Shown: positions 42,983-50,698 of the stretch, piece by piece | How positions within the stretch are numbered: the stretch's first letter is position 1 | Layout: the number at the start of each line of letters is the position of its first letter | Assembly (NCBI GenBank): GCA_964479665.1 | Contig: CAYZNN010000017.1 | Location: forward strand, 1 to 64,000 | DNA: 64,000 bases | Reading direction: 5' to 3' | Source: UBA2287 sp964479665 | Lineage (GTDB): Bacteria > Bacteroidota > Bacteroidia > Bacteroidales > Tenuifilaceae | Translations under genes and position numbers: made by a program | The notes under the pieces: model-generated | What the model saw: the letters and a program-made list of their open reading frames with translations, nothing else | What the model was told of the DNA's origin: nothing | Database searches by the model: none

Positions 42983-43005
42983 GAACTCCTGCCTGGCAGG
43001 AGTTC
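42983..43005 (+). other. Hairpin inside the exbB-exbD operon without a T-run
   Basis: A perfect 10-bp inverted repeat (42983-42992 with 42996-43005), 3-nt loop, in the 49-bp gap before the first exbD. It is not followed by a T-run, so it is not a normal terminator; it may set mRNA stability or processing between the first two genes and the exbD pair. Confidence 0.6.
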
Positions 43006-43023
43006 ATCTAATAACATTTCATC

Positions 43024-43599
43024 ATGGCTAGACCACTTGGAGAAATAAATGCGAGTTCCATGGCCGATATAGCATTCTTGCTACTAATCTTCTTTCTGGT
43101 TACAACAACCATGAATGTCGATACCGGCTTGGCCAGGATGCTGCCACCCATGCCCGACCCGAATGTCATACAAGAACAAGTAGATATTAAACAGAGAAAT
43201 ATTTTCACTGTTCTTGTTAACAAGAGCGATAGGCTATTGGTCGAGGGCCAACCTATGGATATTTCTATGTTAAGGGAAAAAACTAAGGAATTTATTCTAA
43301 ATTCTAATGACGATCCTAATTTGCCAGAAAGAACTGAGGTGGTTGTTGACCTTTTTGGGACAGTATTGGTAAGTAAGGGTGTTATTTCGCTTCAGAACGA
43401 CCGGAATACATCTTACAACATGTACATGAAGGTGCAGAACGAACTGGTAGCCGCTTATAACGACCTTCGCGAGGACCTTGCTCGTAATAAATTTGGCAAG
43501 ACATTTAAGGATCTTACCGAGGAACAAAAGGATGCAGTTCAGAAAGTATTTCCTCAGCGTATTTCTGAGGCCGAACCCAATGTAGGAGGGAAAAAGTAA
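43024..43599 (+). CDS. exbD: ExbD/TolR-family protein, first copy
   Basis: 191 residues. One N-terminal TM helix carries the critical Asp in S-M-A-D-I-A-F-L-L-L-I-F-F-L-V-T-T-T; the rest is periplasmic. It forms the proton-conducting core with ExbB. Longer than average ExbD, with a C-terminal charged extension of about 50 residues. The stop overlaps the start of the next gene by one base (TAATG). Confidence 0.9.
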   Translation: MARPLGEINASSMADIAFLLLIFFLVTTTMNVDTGLARMLPPMPDPNVIQEQVDIKQRNIFTVLVNKSDRLLVEGQPMDISMLREKTKEFILNSNDDPNLPERTEVVVDLFGTVLVSKGVISLQNDRNTSYNMYMKVQNELVAAYNDLREDLARNKFGKTFKDLTEEQKDAVQKVFPQRISEAEPNVGGKK

Positions 43600-44072
43600 T
43601 GGCAAAATTCGAACGTAAAGGGAAAAATAAGATGCCGGCTATATCAACCGCATCGCTCCCCGATATTGTATTCATGCTGCTCTTCTTTTTTATGGTAAGC
43701 ACCACGCTGCGTGAAACGGAACTGTTTGTAAAAAACAGGATTCCTTCAGCAACCGAGGTTGTTAAACTCGAAAAGAAATCGCTAGTATCGTACATATACA
43801 TTGGACCTCCAACAACCAGTTACCAGAGGCTTTATGGTACTGAACCCCGCATTCAACTGAACGATAGTTTTAAATCGCTCGATGCTATTCGCGATTTCAT
43901 CTCATCCGAACGCGATGCGTTAGGTGAAAACGATAGGCCCTTCTTAACCATTTCGCTTAAGGTAGATGAGGAAACCCGCATGGGCATTGTTACCGATGTG
44001 AAGCAGGAATTACGCAAGGCAAGCGCGCTTAAAATTAACTACGCCGCTAAACGTACCGAAAAACTTGAGTAA
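43599..44072 (+). CDS. exbD: ExbD/TolR-family protein, second copy
   Basis: 157 residues. TM helix with Asp in S-L-P-D-I-V-F-M-L-L-F-F-F-M-V-S-T-T, then a periplasmic domain ending in M-G-I-V-T-D-V-K-Q-E-L-R-K-A. Translationally coupled to the first exbD (TAATG). Two different ExbD proteins for one ExbB are common in this phylum and may form a heteromeric stator. Confidence 0.88.
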   Translation: MAKFERKGKNKMPAISTASLPDIVFMLLFFFMVSTTLRETELFVKNRIPSATEVVKLEKKSLVSYIYIGPPTTSYQRLYGTEPRIQLNDSFKSLDAIRDFISSERDALGENDRPFLTISLKVDEETRMGIVTDVKQELRKASALKINYAAKRTEKLE

Positions 44073-44092
44073 TGTTTTGATCCAAAATAATG

Positions 44093-44118
44093 AAAAAGGG
44101 GCACTTGCCCCTTTTTTT
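44093..44118 (+). terminator. Terminator after the exbBD cluster
   Basis: A 10-bp stem (44093-44102 with 44107-44116), 4-nt loop, and a T-run. It ends the exbB-exbD-exbD unit. Confidence 0.85.
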
Positions 44119-44179
44119 ACCTGCTAATTGCAAAACCTTATAATTACACTCTTGTTTCTTCTTTAAATAATTCATATAA

Positions 44180-45616
44180 ATGAAACAGTTAATTAAAACC
44201 CTTATTGTTGTTTTTTCTATTGCATTTGTTGGATGCTCGTCGCAAGAAAAAAATACCGTTCCAGTTCCAAAGTACGTGTTCTTGTTTATTGGCGATGGCA
44301 TGGGATTTCAACAGGTTAATGCTACGCAAGCCTACTTGGCTGCTCTCGATTCAACTACAGGTAATACTCATTTGAGTTTTACTAGCTTTCCTGCAACTGG
44401 CTTTGTTACAACTTTTGCGGGAACAAGGTATATAACCTGCTCTGCAGCAGCCGGAACGGCTATTGCTAGCGGTAAAAAAACATCCATTGGAACCATTGGG
44501 TTGAATGCTGACCACACCGATTCGCTATTCTCAATCGCTCATCATGCCAATCGGGTCGGTTATAAGGTTGGGGTGGTAACCAGTGTAAGTATCGACCATG
44601 CCACACCTGCAGCATTCTATGCGCATCAACCCAATCGCGATATGTACCATGAAATTGGTCACGATCTTATTAATTCAGGTTTTCGCTTTTTTGCTTCAGG
44701 GGGCTTTCGCGACCCAATGGGAAAAAAATCTGAAAACCCGCGAGGTAACTTTATAGAGATGGGCGCAAATAATGGCGTTTTGTTTACATCTTCCCTTAGC
44801 CTGAGTGAAGATGACCTTGCAAACCACCAAACTATAGTTTATACAGCACCTAATGCAGCAGGTTCAAGTACATTGCAGTACAAGATCGATGCAAAACCAT
44901 CCGAAGTTACATTAGCCCAATTAACCCAAATGGGAATAGATGTGGTTTTTAACCCTAAAGGATTTTTTATGATGGTTGAAGGTGGAAAAATCGATTGGGC
45001 CTGCCACGATAACGATGCAGCCACAGTTATTCACGAAACCCTCGCTTTTTCCGATGCCATATCGGTGGCCTACGAATTTTACAAAAAGCATCCTACCGAA
45101 ACATTGATTGTGGTTACTTCCGACCACGAAACGGGTGGCATGTCGTTAGGGGTAAGGGAACATGGTTACGAAAGTAATATTGCACTTTTGGCAAAGCAGA
45201 ATGTTTCCAAGGAGAAATTCGATACTAAACTTAAGGAGCTTGCTAAGCAACACGGGGATAAACCCAAGTTTAAAGATGTTATGGAGTTGATCCAGCAGGG
45301 TTTTGGTCTAGGAGCTCCCGGACTCGACTTAACCAAGCAGGAGGTTCAACTTTTGAAAAAGTCGTTCTATAATCAATTTTATGGCAATACGAAACCCAAA
45401 GCAATTAACGAAGATTACAACTCCGAACTTACAGTTACCATGCAGGCTATCGCTATTCTCAACAACAAGGCTGGCATAGGGTGGACTTCATACTCCCATA
45501 CGGGCAGCCAGGTTCCCTTGTACGCAATAGGAGCCGGGCAGGAGCTTTTTGTTGGGCAGTTGGACAACACCCAACTGGCTCCTTTAATTGCCAAATTAAT
45601 GGGATTTGCATTCTAA
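44180..45616 (+). CDS. Alkaline phosphatase, lipoprotein
   Basis: 478 residues. A lipobox (F-V-G-C-S-S, Cys19) follows the signal sequence. The metal site starts F-I-G-D-G-M-G; the nucleophile serine is in T-C-S-A-A-A-G-T-A, where Cys replaces the Asp that precedes Ser102 of the E. coli enzyme; the later D-H-A-T-P-A-A-F-Y, D-N-D-A-A-T-V and T-S-D-H-E-T-G-G motifs provide the other zinc ligands. It hydrolyses phosphate monoesters at the cell surface or in the periplasm. Stands as its own transcription unit, with a hairpin terminator after it. Confidence 0.92.
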   Translation: MKQLIKTLIVVFSIAFVGCSSQEKNTVPVPKYVFLFIGDGMGFQQVNATQAYLAALDSTTGNTHLSFTSFPATGFVTTFAGTRYITCSAAAGTAIASGKKTSIGTIGLNADHTDSLFSIAHHANRVGYKVGVVTSVSIDHATPAAFYAHQPNRDMYHEIGHDLINSGFRFFASGGFRDPMGKKSENPRGNFIEMGANNGVLFTSSLSLSEDDLANHQTIVYTAPNAAGSSTLQYKIDAKPSEVTLAQLTQMGIDVVFNPKGFFMMVEGGKIDWACHDNDAATVIHETLAFSDAISVAYEFYKKHPTETLIVVTSDHETGGMSLGVREHGYESNIALLAKQNVSKEKFDTKLKELAKQHGDKPKFKDVMELIQQGFGLGAPGLDLTKQEVQLLKKSFYNQFYGNTKPKAINEDYNSELTVTMQAIAILNNKAGIGWTSYSHTGSQVPLYAIGAGQELFVGQLDNTQLAPLIAKLMGFAF

Positions 45617-45638
45617 CAAACACCCGCAAAAACTTCCG

Positions 45639-45668
45639 AAAAAGCGAACTCAATGTTCGCTTTTTTTT
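45639..45668 (+). terminator. Terminator after the alkaline phosphatase gene
   Basis: An 11-bp stem (45639-45649 with 45655-45665), 5-nt loop, and a T-run continuing to about 45668. Confidence 0.85.
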
Positions 45669-45795
45669 CTTTTACCAAACATAAATACCCTTTCACAAAA
45701 AAAGTGAACTAGTACAAAATTTAAACTTTACGTTGACCCCTAGTTCAACAATTTTCATAAATTTACTTGTTCAACCTTTTAATTTTATTTAGCCT

Positions 45796-47421
45796 ATGAA
45801 ACGATATGTTTTTCTTATTTGCCTTGTGTTTCTTTACTTTCAATCTTTTTCACAAGATGACTCAAAGATAAAGAAGGTTCCTACTACCTACGACAGAAGT
45901 TCTGTGAGTGTTTTTTTCTTTAAAAACGATGATAATCGAAACTCCAGCAGATTTATTGAAAAAGTTGGTAGCATTACGTTTCCCGACAAGTATAATAACA
46001 ATAATTTCCCTTCGGTTCTAATAAATCCAAACTTTTCTCGTTCGTCCGCAACGATTCCTAACGACATAAAAAAATTGTTAGAGGACCAAAAGGTAGGTCT
46101 TTTAACGCTCGCATTATGGTACAACCGCCAGCCCGACGGTACTATGAATATGGATGTTATTCACCAGCGCGGACGATTCTCAGCAACCGACGAAGATTTT
46201 CTTCGCGCCCAAACATCGAAACGGGGCAGCGCCGCCCTCGAAGACTATGGTAATCGCTTGGTGAATCTTAGTTACATTCTTGTAATAGACGTTAACGACA
46301 TTAAAAGTGCCAAAGAATTGGCACTTGCAAAAATGAGAGGTTGGCAAGCTAATGTAACTGGCTACTTGTATCGAATAAACTTTTCTGAAGATATTCAAAA
46401 TGCCTTTTACGACACTTGGATCTATAGCGATGATACTCCTAAAGTAAAAGAAGAGAAACGTAAACTCTTCGAGAAACTTACAGTGCCTCTCGAATTGGTT
46501 ACTCAGCAAAGCGTTAGGGTAGCTGCTACACAACCCGAAAGCACAACCGGATTAGGTCTTTTGGTTAAACCCAAGTCAGAGGATGAACTTATGCTCGAAT
46601 TGGCCCAAAAATCCCTCGACGACTTAATTTACCAAATTGAAATGAAAGTTGAGGAATTTAAGGTTAAAACACCCATCCATCAAGTAAGACCCATACGATC
46701 GAAAATTGGCCTTAAAGAAGGATTAAAAACCGATACCCGATTCTTTGTATACGAGTTCGTTTGGAATGAAAAGCTGAACCAAGCGGTTCCAAAGCGAAGG
46801 GGAGTCATTAGGGCTACTTCAAAAATTGTTGATAACCGAAAAGAAGCAACAGGCGATACAGAAGTTTCTACATTTTACCAAGTAGCGGGCAGAAAGCTCG
46901 AACCGGGATATACCTTACAACAGCAGAACGACTTTGGAATCGAAATAACCCCCGGAGTTGAAGTAGGGGGCATTGGAGGCTTATACGCCCGTGCCGACTT
47001 ACGTCTTGGTAGGATCATTGGCATGCGCGCTACATTTGTATACGTTGAGGGTGGGGCCGATGCTGGTGATTACTTAAACGAAGAGTTTGCATTCCTTAGA
47101 TATGGGGGAGGATTAGCCAAGGGGCTCCAACTGACTAGAAATGTCGAACTCCGACCCTATGCTGGTGCGGGCATCGAAAGGGCTACCGGCGAAACCCTTC
47201 CGGTAGCTAACGTTGATTACCTCGAGGTGCTTTACTTGAAAGGTGGCGCAAATTTGGCATTGAATTTGACACACAACTTCCAACTTGTTGGTGGTGTTGG
47301 TTTTTATGCTTCCATAAGTAAAACAACCGATGCCGACAGTAACGAATATGAGGATTGGACCTACTATTTTGAAGGCAGAGAAGGACCCTCAACTTTTGTT
47401 GGGATTAAAATAATGTTTTAA
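45796..47421 (+). CDS. Exported protein with a soluble N-terminal region and C-terminal outer-membrane barrel
   Basis: 541 residues. Signal peptide of about 19 residues ends S-F-S-Q-D. Residues ~20-370 form a soluble region of unrecognised fold, with I-L-V-I-D-V-N-D-I and Y-L-Y-R-I-N-F patterns that recall a CsgG-type alpha/beta domain. Residues ~385-541 show alternating aromatic and glycine strands ending in F-V-G-I-K-I-M-F, typical of an outer-membrane barrel with a terminal aromatic. It is the first gene of a run of six exported proteins on the same strand. No function known; the two-part plan suggests a periplasmic domain tethered by a barrel. Confidence 0.75.
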   Translation: MKRYVFLICLVFLYFQSFSQDDSKIKKVPTTYDRSSVSVFFFKNDDNRNSSRFIEKVGSITFPDKYNNNNFPSVLINPNFSRSSATIPNDIKKLLEDQKVGLLTLALWYNRQPDGTMNMDVIHQRGRFSATDEDFLRAQTSKRGSAALEDYGNRLVNLSYILVIDVNDIKSAKELALAKMRGWQANVTGYLYRINFSEDIQNAFYDTWIYSDDTPKVKEEKRKLFEKLTVPLELVTQQSVRVAATQPESTTGLGLLVKPKSEDELMLELAQKSLDDLIYQIEMKVEEFKVKTPIHQVRPIRSKIGLKEGLKTDTRFFVYEFVWNEKLNQAVPKRRGVIRATSKIVDNRKEATGDTEVSTFYQVAGRKLEPGYTLQQQNDFGIEITPGVEVGGIGGLYARADLRLGRIIGMRATFVYVEGGADAGDYLNEEFAFLRYGGGLAKGLQLTRNVELRPYAGAGIERATGETLPVANVDYLEVLYLKGGANLALNLTHNFQLVGGVGFYASISKTTDADSNEYEDWTYYFEGREGPSTFVGIKIMF

Positions 47422-47463
47422 CAAGTAAATTAACCATAAGAGTTTAACCCAAAATCAATAACC

Positions 47464-47994
47464 ATGAATACAATGCGTAATATTCTTGTAGCATTAATTG
47501 CTGTGGTTGCACTCATGCCAACTGCTGATGCACAGGCAAAGTACAAAAAGAAGGAGAGAAAAGCTCACTACAACAGCCAGTACAATTACGAGGTTGAAGT
47601 ACAGGGCGTTGGCCAAGACGGAACCAAAGTTATAAAAGTTTGGGGCTACGGAAAAAAGGTTGAGGATGCCATAATAGAGGCTAAAATGAATGCTGTGGCA
47701 GCAGCCATATTCAAGGGTATTCCAGGGGGTAATGGTGCTGCTGCAACACCTGCAATACTATCCGACCCTAATGCCGATCAGAAGCATTCCGGCTACTTCG
47801 ATAACTTTTTCTCCTCCGGTGGTAAGTACCTCCAATTCATAGCTCTAACAACCGATGGTTCACCAAGTGGGCAAGATAGGCTGAAAATAAAAAATGGATT
47901 TAAGGTTGCCATTTATGTGCAAATTATGTACGATAATCTCCGGAAACAACTCGAGGTTGACGGAGTTGCCCGAAGACTCGACTCAGGCTTTTAA
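47464..47994 (+). CDS. Small exported protein with an LPP20-like helix
   Basis: 176 residues with a signal peptide (about 1-22, ending A-D-A-Q-A). After a Lys-rich turn it has a strand followed by W-G-Y-G-K-K-V-E-D-A-I-I-E-A-K-M-N-A, the G-x-G..A..A..A helix pattern of LPP20/FlgP-type folds, then a Gly/Ala-rich loop and a C-terminal strand. No Cys at a lipobox, so it is probably soluble in the periplasm. It lies 42 bp after the barrel protein gene. Function unknown. Confidence 0.7.
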   Translation: MNTMRNILVALIAVVALMPTADAQAKYKKKERKAHYNSQYNYEVEVQGVGQDGTKVIKVWGYGKKVEDAIIEAKMNAVAAAIFKGIPGGNGAAATPAILSDPNADQKHSGYFDNFFSSGGKYLQFIALTTDGSPSGQDRLKIKNGFKVAIYVQIMYDNLRKQLEVDGVARRLDSGF

Positions 47995-48018
47995 TTCAAA
48001 ATCAATTTTTCTCATATT

Positions 48019-48975
48019 ATGAAACGCATACTTTTTACAGTAACAATTCTTTTGGCAAGCATAACCCTTTTTGGGCAAGCAAAGAAGCCAATTATTATGG
48101 TTGTACCTAGCGACCAATACTGCATTAGCAAGGGCTACTCAATGACCTTCACCAATCAGGGAGCTACTCAAACGCTCCCCGACTATAAAAAGGCCATGCA
48201 AACCGATTCCGAACTCCGAATGGTTATTACAAAAATGGGTCAGATTATGGCCGACAGAGGCTTTCCCCTCAAGGACCTCGAAGCTGAAATGAAGAACCTT
48301 GAAAAAGAGGCCGCAGAGGCCTCAATGCTTACCTCTTCAAGTTCGGGTTCCGACATGTCTGAGAGCCCAATCGATATTTTAAAAAGGACCGCCAAGGCCG
48401 ATATTATTCTCGACCTGAGTTTTGAAATTAAACGTCAGGGACCTAATCGTTTCATTACTTTCAATCTCAGAGGTCTCGATGCTTATACCGCCAAACAGAT
48501 ATCTGGTGCTGCCGGTACGGGCAAACCCTCTTCTTCTGCACCAGCTGAGTTGCTCCTTGAAGAAGCTGTTCTGAGCCACATGGATGGTTTTAATGCTGGT
48601 TTAATGACCCATTTCACCGACATGTTTGAAAAAGGACGCGAAGTAAAGGTTATGGTTCGTGTTTGGAGCAATTGGGGTGAAAACCTAGAAACTGAATACG
48701 ATGAAAAAGAACTCTCCCAAATTGTTGAAGATTGGATGTTCGACAATACCGTTCAGGGTCGTTTCAACCTCTCGGATGCTACTCAAAACTTTATGCGTTT
48801 TGAACAGGTTCGCATTCCTATGTCAAAAGTTGATGAACGGGGCCGTGAAAGGGCTGTTGATACTCGAAGTTTCGTTTCCGAATTGCGAAACGAACTTCGT
48901 AAAAAGTACAACATTGAATCGAAAGTGTACCTCAGAGGCTTAGGCGAAGCATGGCTAATTCTCGGAGAAAAATAG
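48019..48975 (+). CDS. Exported CsgG-like/DUF6175-type protein
   Basis: 318 residues. Signal peptide (1-19, ending L-F-G-Q-A). The N-terminal K-K-P-I-I-M-V-V-P-S-D and the middle strand D-I-I-L-D-L-S-F-E-I-K are features I associate with the Bacteroidota DUF6175 group and with CsgG-type folds. A Ser/Gly-rich linker lies at about 110-120 and a basic end follows from 265. I cannot confirm the domain without a profile search. It is 24 bp from both neighbours, so it is firmly in the same operon. Confidence 0.65.
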   Translation: MKRILFTVTILLASITLFGQAKKPIIMVVPSDQYCISKGYSMTFTNQGATQTLPDYKKAMQTDSELRMVITKMGQIMADRGFPLKDLEAEMKNLEKEAAEASMLTSSSSGSDMSESPIDILKRTAKADIILDLSFEIKRQGPNRFITFNLRGLDAYTAKQISGAAGTGKPSSSAPAELLLEEAVLSHMDGFNAGLMTHFTDMFEKGREVKVMVRVWSNWGENLETEYDEKELSQIVEDWMFDNTVQGRFNLSDATQNFMRFEQVRIPMSKVDERGRERAVDTRSFVSELRNELRKKYNIESKVYLRGLGEAWLILGEK

Positions 48976-48999
48976 TTTTCACTTATAAACGCTACTAAA

Positions 49000-49959
49000 A
49001 TGAAAAGAATCGTTTTAATAATTGCCATTGCTCTTCTGGCCGCATTAACTTTTGCCCAAAACTCTGTGGGTAAAGCCGATGACTTAGGCCGTATTGCAGT
49101 TGCTGCAGTTGTTCCCGATGCAGCCAATATTCCCGATGGTGCCAGTAATATGCTTAAAAGTAAACTACAACAGATTGCAGCTCAAAATGGCCTGGGTGCT
49201 TCAGAATACAATGCTCGTTTTGCCATTATTCCTGTGGTTTCAATTATAAGTAAAGAGATTACCCCTACTGCTCCACCAATGCACGCATTAAATATGGAGA
49301 TAACCTTTTTTATTGCCGATGCTGTAAGTCAGAATATTTTTAGCCAAACCTCCATTTCGCTCAAGGGGGTTGACCGTACGGAGGAGAAGGCATATATTCA
49401 GGGAATAAAAAACATTAACCCTAAGCACGGTCAGTTCCGTGGATTCATTGAGAAGGGCAAAGAGAAAATCATAGAGTTTTACAATTCACAGTGCGATACT
49501 TATATTAAAGGGGCACAAGCCTTAGCTGGTCAGAAAAAGTTTGAGGAAGCACTTTTCTTTCTGCTCTCTGTCCCCGATGTGAGCCGCGAGTGTTTCGATA
49601 AGTGCATGGATCTTTCGGTAGATATTTACAAGCAGTATGCCGACCAGAAGTGCAATGAGTATCTGCAGGCTGCTAAGGCCGCTTGGGCTAGTAAGGAGTT
49701 GAGCAAAGTTGAGGAGAATTTAGGAAAAATCACCCCCGATATGGCCTGTTTTCCTGAAGCCGAAAGGCTTATTGCCGATATTACAGCTAAAGTAGAGGCA
49801 GAAGGCGCTTCGTCGTGGAGTTTTAAAATGAAAAAATACGACGATAGCGTTGAAAAAGAGAAAATGATGATACAAGCTGGCAAGGAAGTTGCTATGAGTT
49901 GGGCACACTGGGGTGCTGCTCCCTACTTTAAGTGGGATTGGCTCTACAAAAACAAATAA
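49000..49959 (+). CDS. Exported protein with CsgG-like N-terminal domain and helical C-terminal region
   Basis: 319 residues. Signal peptide (1-19). Residues ~25-135 read L-G-R-I-A-V-A-A-V-V-P-D, a helix, then strands with A-I-I-P-V-V-S-I and M-E-I-T-F-F-I-A-D-A, the plan of the CsgG/TolB-N-type fold; from about 150 onward it is helical and Cys/Lys-rich (repeated C-D, C-F, C-N pairs), perhaps TPR-like. No lipobox, so it is periplasmic. Position in the cluster suggests a partner of the LPP20-like proteins. Function not known. Confidence 0.65.
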   Translation: MKRIVLIIAIALLAALTFAQNSVGKADDLGRIAVAAVVPDAANIPDGASNMLKSKLQQIAAQNGLGASEYNARFAIIPVVSIISKEITPTAPPMHALNMEITFFIADAVSQNIFSQTSISLKGVDRTEEKAYIQGIKNINPKHGQFRGFIEKGKEKIIEFYNSQCDTYIKGAQALAGQKKFEEALFFLLSVPDVSRECFDKCMDLSVDIYKQYADQKCNEYLQAAKAAWASKELSKVEENLGKITPDMACFPEAERLIADITAKVEAEGASSWSFKMKKYDDSVEKEKMMIQAGKEVAMSWAHWGAAPYFKWDWLYKNK

Positions 49960-50014
49960 CATAACTCTAATTATTTTTTAAATTCACCTAATTATTAACC
50001 TAAATTTTTCTAAC

Positions 50015-50599
50015 ATGAGAAAGCTTGAACTTACAAAAATTCTTTTCCTAGCTGTTGTTCTAGTAGGCGCTGTTTCGTTGAGCAGCTGCGGTGGCAAAAA
50101 GAAAGCAACCAGCAGCGCATTGGGGCAAGAAGTTGAAACCCCTTGTAGCGATCAGGAGTACCGTTCCGATAAAAACTTTTTCCGTGGAACAGGTATTGGA
50201 ATTAGCACTGATTTGAGCACTGCAAAACGTAAGGCCAACCTCGATGCCAACGCAATGCTGGCTGCTGGTATTAACCGTACTATTAAGTCGGTAACCGACC
50301 GTTACACCAACGAGCGTCAATTTAACGATGCTAGAGAGTTTGAAGAAAAATTTGAAATGCTTACCCGCGATGTGGTAAATCAGGAACTTAACAATGTTGC
50401 TGTCCCTTGCACCAAAACTTTCCAAAAGGATGGCAAATACCATGTTTACACTGCAGTTGAGGTTGCAAAAGATGAACTTCTTAACAACATTAAGGATCGT
50501 ATAAGCAAGGATCAAAAACTGCAACTTGACTACGACAAGATGAAGTATGAGCAAATTTTCAACCAAGAAATGGAAAAAATGGCCAACGAGCGCCCCTAA
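50015..50599 (+). CDS. LPP20-family lipoprotein
   Basis: 194 residues. A lipobox S-L-S-S-C-G follows the signal sequence (Cys25). The body contains the LPP20 pattern F-F-R-G-T-G-I-G-I-S..A-K-R-K-A-N-L-D-A-N-A and a C-terminal strand Y-H-V-Y-T-A-V-E-V-A. LPP20 proteins include a Helicobacter antigen and FlgP, an outer-membrane lipoprotein of flagellar basal disks in Vibrio and Campylobacter. There are no flagellar genes here. It probably anchors the complex made by this cluster to the outer membrane. Confidence 0.8.
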   Translation: MRKLELTKILFLAVVLVGAVSLSSCGGKKKATSSALGQEVETPCSDQEYRSDKNFFRGTGIGISTDLSTAKRKANLDANAMLAAGINRTIKSVTDRYTNERQFNDAREFEEKFEMLTRDVVNQELNNVAVPCTKTFQKDGKYHVYTAVEVAKDELLNNIKDRISKDQKLQLDYDKMKYEQIFNQEMEKMANERP

Positions 50600-50620
50600 T
50601 TAGCTATTTCAAAACGATTT

Positions 50621-50653
50621 CAGCAACCCTTAGGGGTTGCTGAGTTGTTTTTG
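50621..50653 (+). terminator. Possible terminator after the LPP20 lipoprotein gene
   Basis: A 9-bp stem (50621-50629 with 50634-50642), 4-nt loop, then AGTTGTTTTT, a weak T-rich tail. It may attenuate read-through into the last gene of the cluster. Confidence 0.6.
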
Positions 50654-50698
50654 GAAGGCTAAATCCATTTACAATTTGTTTTTCAATACCTAATAGAA

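Noticed and set aside
50060..50566. 168-codon open frame antisense to the LPP20 lipoprotein
   Set aside because: Shadow of a conserved lipoprotein gene; no start context or neighbour supports it.
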